Source: an uncultured Opitutia bacterium (GTDB lineage Bacteria; Verrucomicrobiota; Verrucomicrobiia; Opitutales; Opitutaceae). Taken from it: a stretch of 64,000 bases of DNA. The DNA is taken from assembly GCA_903830425.1 (NCBI GenBank), contig CAIKTR010000112.1, forward strand, positions 1 through 64,000. The letters are read 5' to 3'. Position 1 is the stretch's first letter. Each line of letters starts with the position of its first letter. The notes under the pieces are model-generated. The model was not told the DNA's origin. It made no database searches and was given only the letters and a program-made list of their open reading frames with translations. Below are positions 63,217-64,000 of the stretch, one piece after another. The position numbers and the translations under genes were made by a program.

Positions 63217-64000
63217 ATGAACCCACCCGCCATCGTTCGCACCCGCACCGCCGAGCTCTACGACGCCCACGTGCTGAAGAATTATGCCCGCGCCGCGCTG
63301 ACGCTGGTGCGGGGCCAGGGCGCGCAGGTCTGGGACGACGCGGGCCGCGCCTATCTGGATTTCACGTCGGGGATCGCGGTGAGCTCCCTCGGGCACTGCC
63401 ACCCGCACTGGGTCGAGGCCATCCGGCGCCAGGCCGGCGAGCTCAACCACGTCAGCAACCTCTTCCGCCACCCCAACCAGGGCGAGCTCGCCCGCCGGAT
63501 CGTGCAGCGCGCGGGCCCGGGGCGGGTGTTTTTCTGCAACAGCGGCGGCGAGGCCGACGAGGCCCTGATCAAGCTCACCCGGCTGCACGGCCTGGCGAAG
63601 AGCGGGGTGGAGGGGAAATGCCTCAAGGTCATCTGCGCCCAGAACGCCTTTCATGGCCGCATGTTCGGCGGCATGAGCGCGACGCCGCAGGAGAAGATCC
63701 AGAAGGGGTTTCGCCCGCTGGTGCCCGGCTTTGTCTTTGGCGAGCTGAACAACCTGGCGAGCTTTGCGGCCCTGATCGACGACGACACGACGGCGATCCT
63801 GGTGGAGACGATCCAGGGCGAGGCCGGCATCAACCCCTGCACGCCGGAGTTCCTGCAGGGGCTGCGCCGGCTGTGCGACCAGCACCACCTGCTGCTGCTG
63901 CTCGACGAGGTGCAGTGCGGGGTGGGGCGGACGGGCAAGTTCTACGCGTTCGAGCACGCCGGCGTGATCCCCGACGGCATCGCCATGGCCAAGGGCCTGG
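63217..64000 (+). CDS. argD: Acetylornithine aminotransferase (3' end cut by window)
   Basis: The first 261 codons of a class-III PLP aminotransferase. The start MNPPAIVRTRTAELYDAHV leads into LKNYARAALTLVRGQGAQVWDDAGRAYLDFTSGIAVSSLGHCHP, FFCNSGGEADEALIKL (phosphate-binding GGEAxE), AFHGRMFGGMSAT, VETIQGEAGIN, LLLDEVQCGVGRTG and GIAMAK259GL, where K259 is the PLP lysine. The reading frame is open at 64000. It converts N-acetylglutamate semialdehyde to N-acetylornithine. It could also serve as a succinyldiaminopimelate aminotransferase. Position after argB supports argD. Confidence 0.93.
   Translation, partial: MNPPAIVRTRTAELYDAHVLKNYARAALTLVRGQGAQVWDDAGRAYLDFTSGIAVSSLGHCHPHWVEAIRRQAGELNHVSNLFRHPNQGELARRIVQRAGPGRVFFCNSGGEADEALIKLTRLHGLAKSGVEGKCLKVICAQNAFHGRMFGGMSATPQEKIQKGFRPLVPGFVFGELNNLASFAALIDDDTTAILVETIQGEAGINPCTPEFLQGLRRLCDQHHLLLLLDEVQCGVGRTGKFYAFEHAGVIPDGIAMAKGL

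Overview
The window is a 64 kb piece of a GC-rich (roughly 70 percent) bacterial chromosome, almost fully coding, with no rRNA, tRNA, CRISPR array or recognisable transposase gene. The gene set suggests Verrucomicrobiota, most likely Opitutaceae: large TonB-dependent receptors whose plug begins with a VTGS motif, phytanoyl-CoA dioxygenase/AraC pairs, a GTP-type PEP carboxykinase, a homospermidine synthase next to a small fold-III decarboxylase, TorF-like and BNR-repeat proteins, and start codons preceded by C-rich leaders instead of Shine-Dalgarno sequences. The taxon is an inference from gene content, not a database match.

Layout. 1-3.6 kb: a partial exported protein, a double ferritin-like protein and a phytanoyl-CoA dioxygenase on the minus strand, divergent from an AraC regulator. 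3.6-9.3 kb: a large uncharacterised protein (minus) divergent from a sugar operon of AGE-family epimerase, SDR dehydrogenase and fuconolactonase-like amidohydrolase, then a small DUF2007 protein. 9.3-12.8 kb: a heparinase II/III-like lyase that is flanked and interrupted by three copies of a 63-69 bp palindromic REP-like repeat. 12.8-17.7 kb: DUF3299 protein, BNR-repeat protein, ACT-domain protein and CDF metal exporter. 17.7-28.1 kb: a GntR repressor divergent from a tightly packed six-gene unit (NhaC-type antiporter, isoaspartyl peptidase-like Ntn hydrolase, secreted alpha/beta hydrolase, TonB receptor, DctA-type symporter, gamma-glutamyltransferase-fold hydrolase), which reads as a peptide or isopeptide uptake and catabolism locus.

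28.1-35.1 kb: a 54-residue membrane protein, pckG, a secreted protein, an HDOD protein and a PutA-type bifunctional proline catabolic enzyme. 35.2-38.1 kb: an ECF sigma factor, a probable anti-sigma membrane protein and a beta-helix/RDD membrane protein, ended by a clear terminator. 38.1-39.8 kb: purE and two small secreted proteins. 40-50.5 kb: two highly expressed-looking TonB receptors and two S9 prolyl-oligopeptidase-family peptidases. 50.5-54.8 kb: a GH20-like protein, MOSC protein, CCA-adding/HD enzyme and DUF423 protein. 55-56.8 kb: rplM-rpsI and a TorF-like porin. 56.9-64 kb: arginine genes argC, argJ, argB and argD (cut by the window end), with a homospermidine pair (homospermidine synthase plus ornithine-type decarboxylase) between argC and argJ.

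Functionally the window joins nitrogen and peptide scavenging (TonB receptors, S9 peptidases, Ntn hydrolases, PutA, DctA, PckG) with polysaccharide and sugar use (heparinase-like, GH20-like, AGE/SDR/lactonase) and arginine-to-polyamine biosynthesis. The most unusual items are the REP-like repeats, one of them inserted in frame inside a gene, and the GntR-controlled operon whose two Ntn hydrolases seem to have lost canonical substrate-recognition residues.
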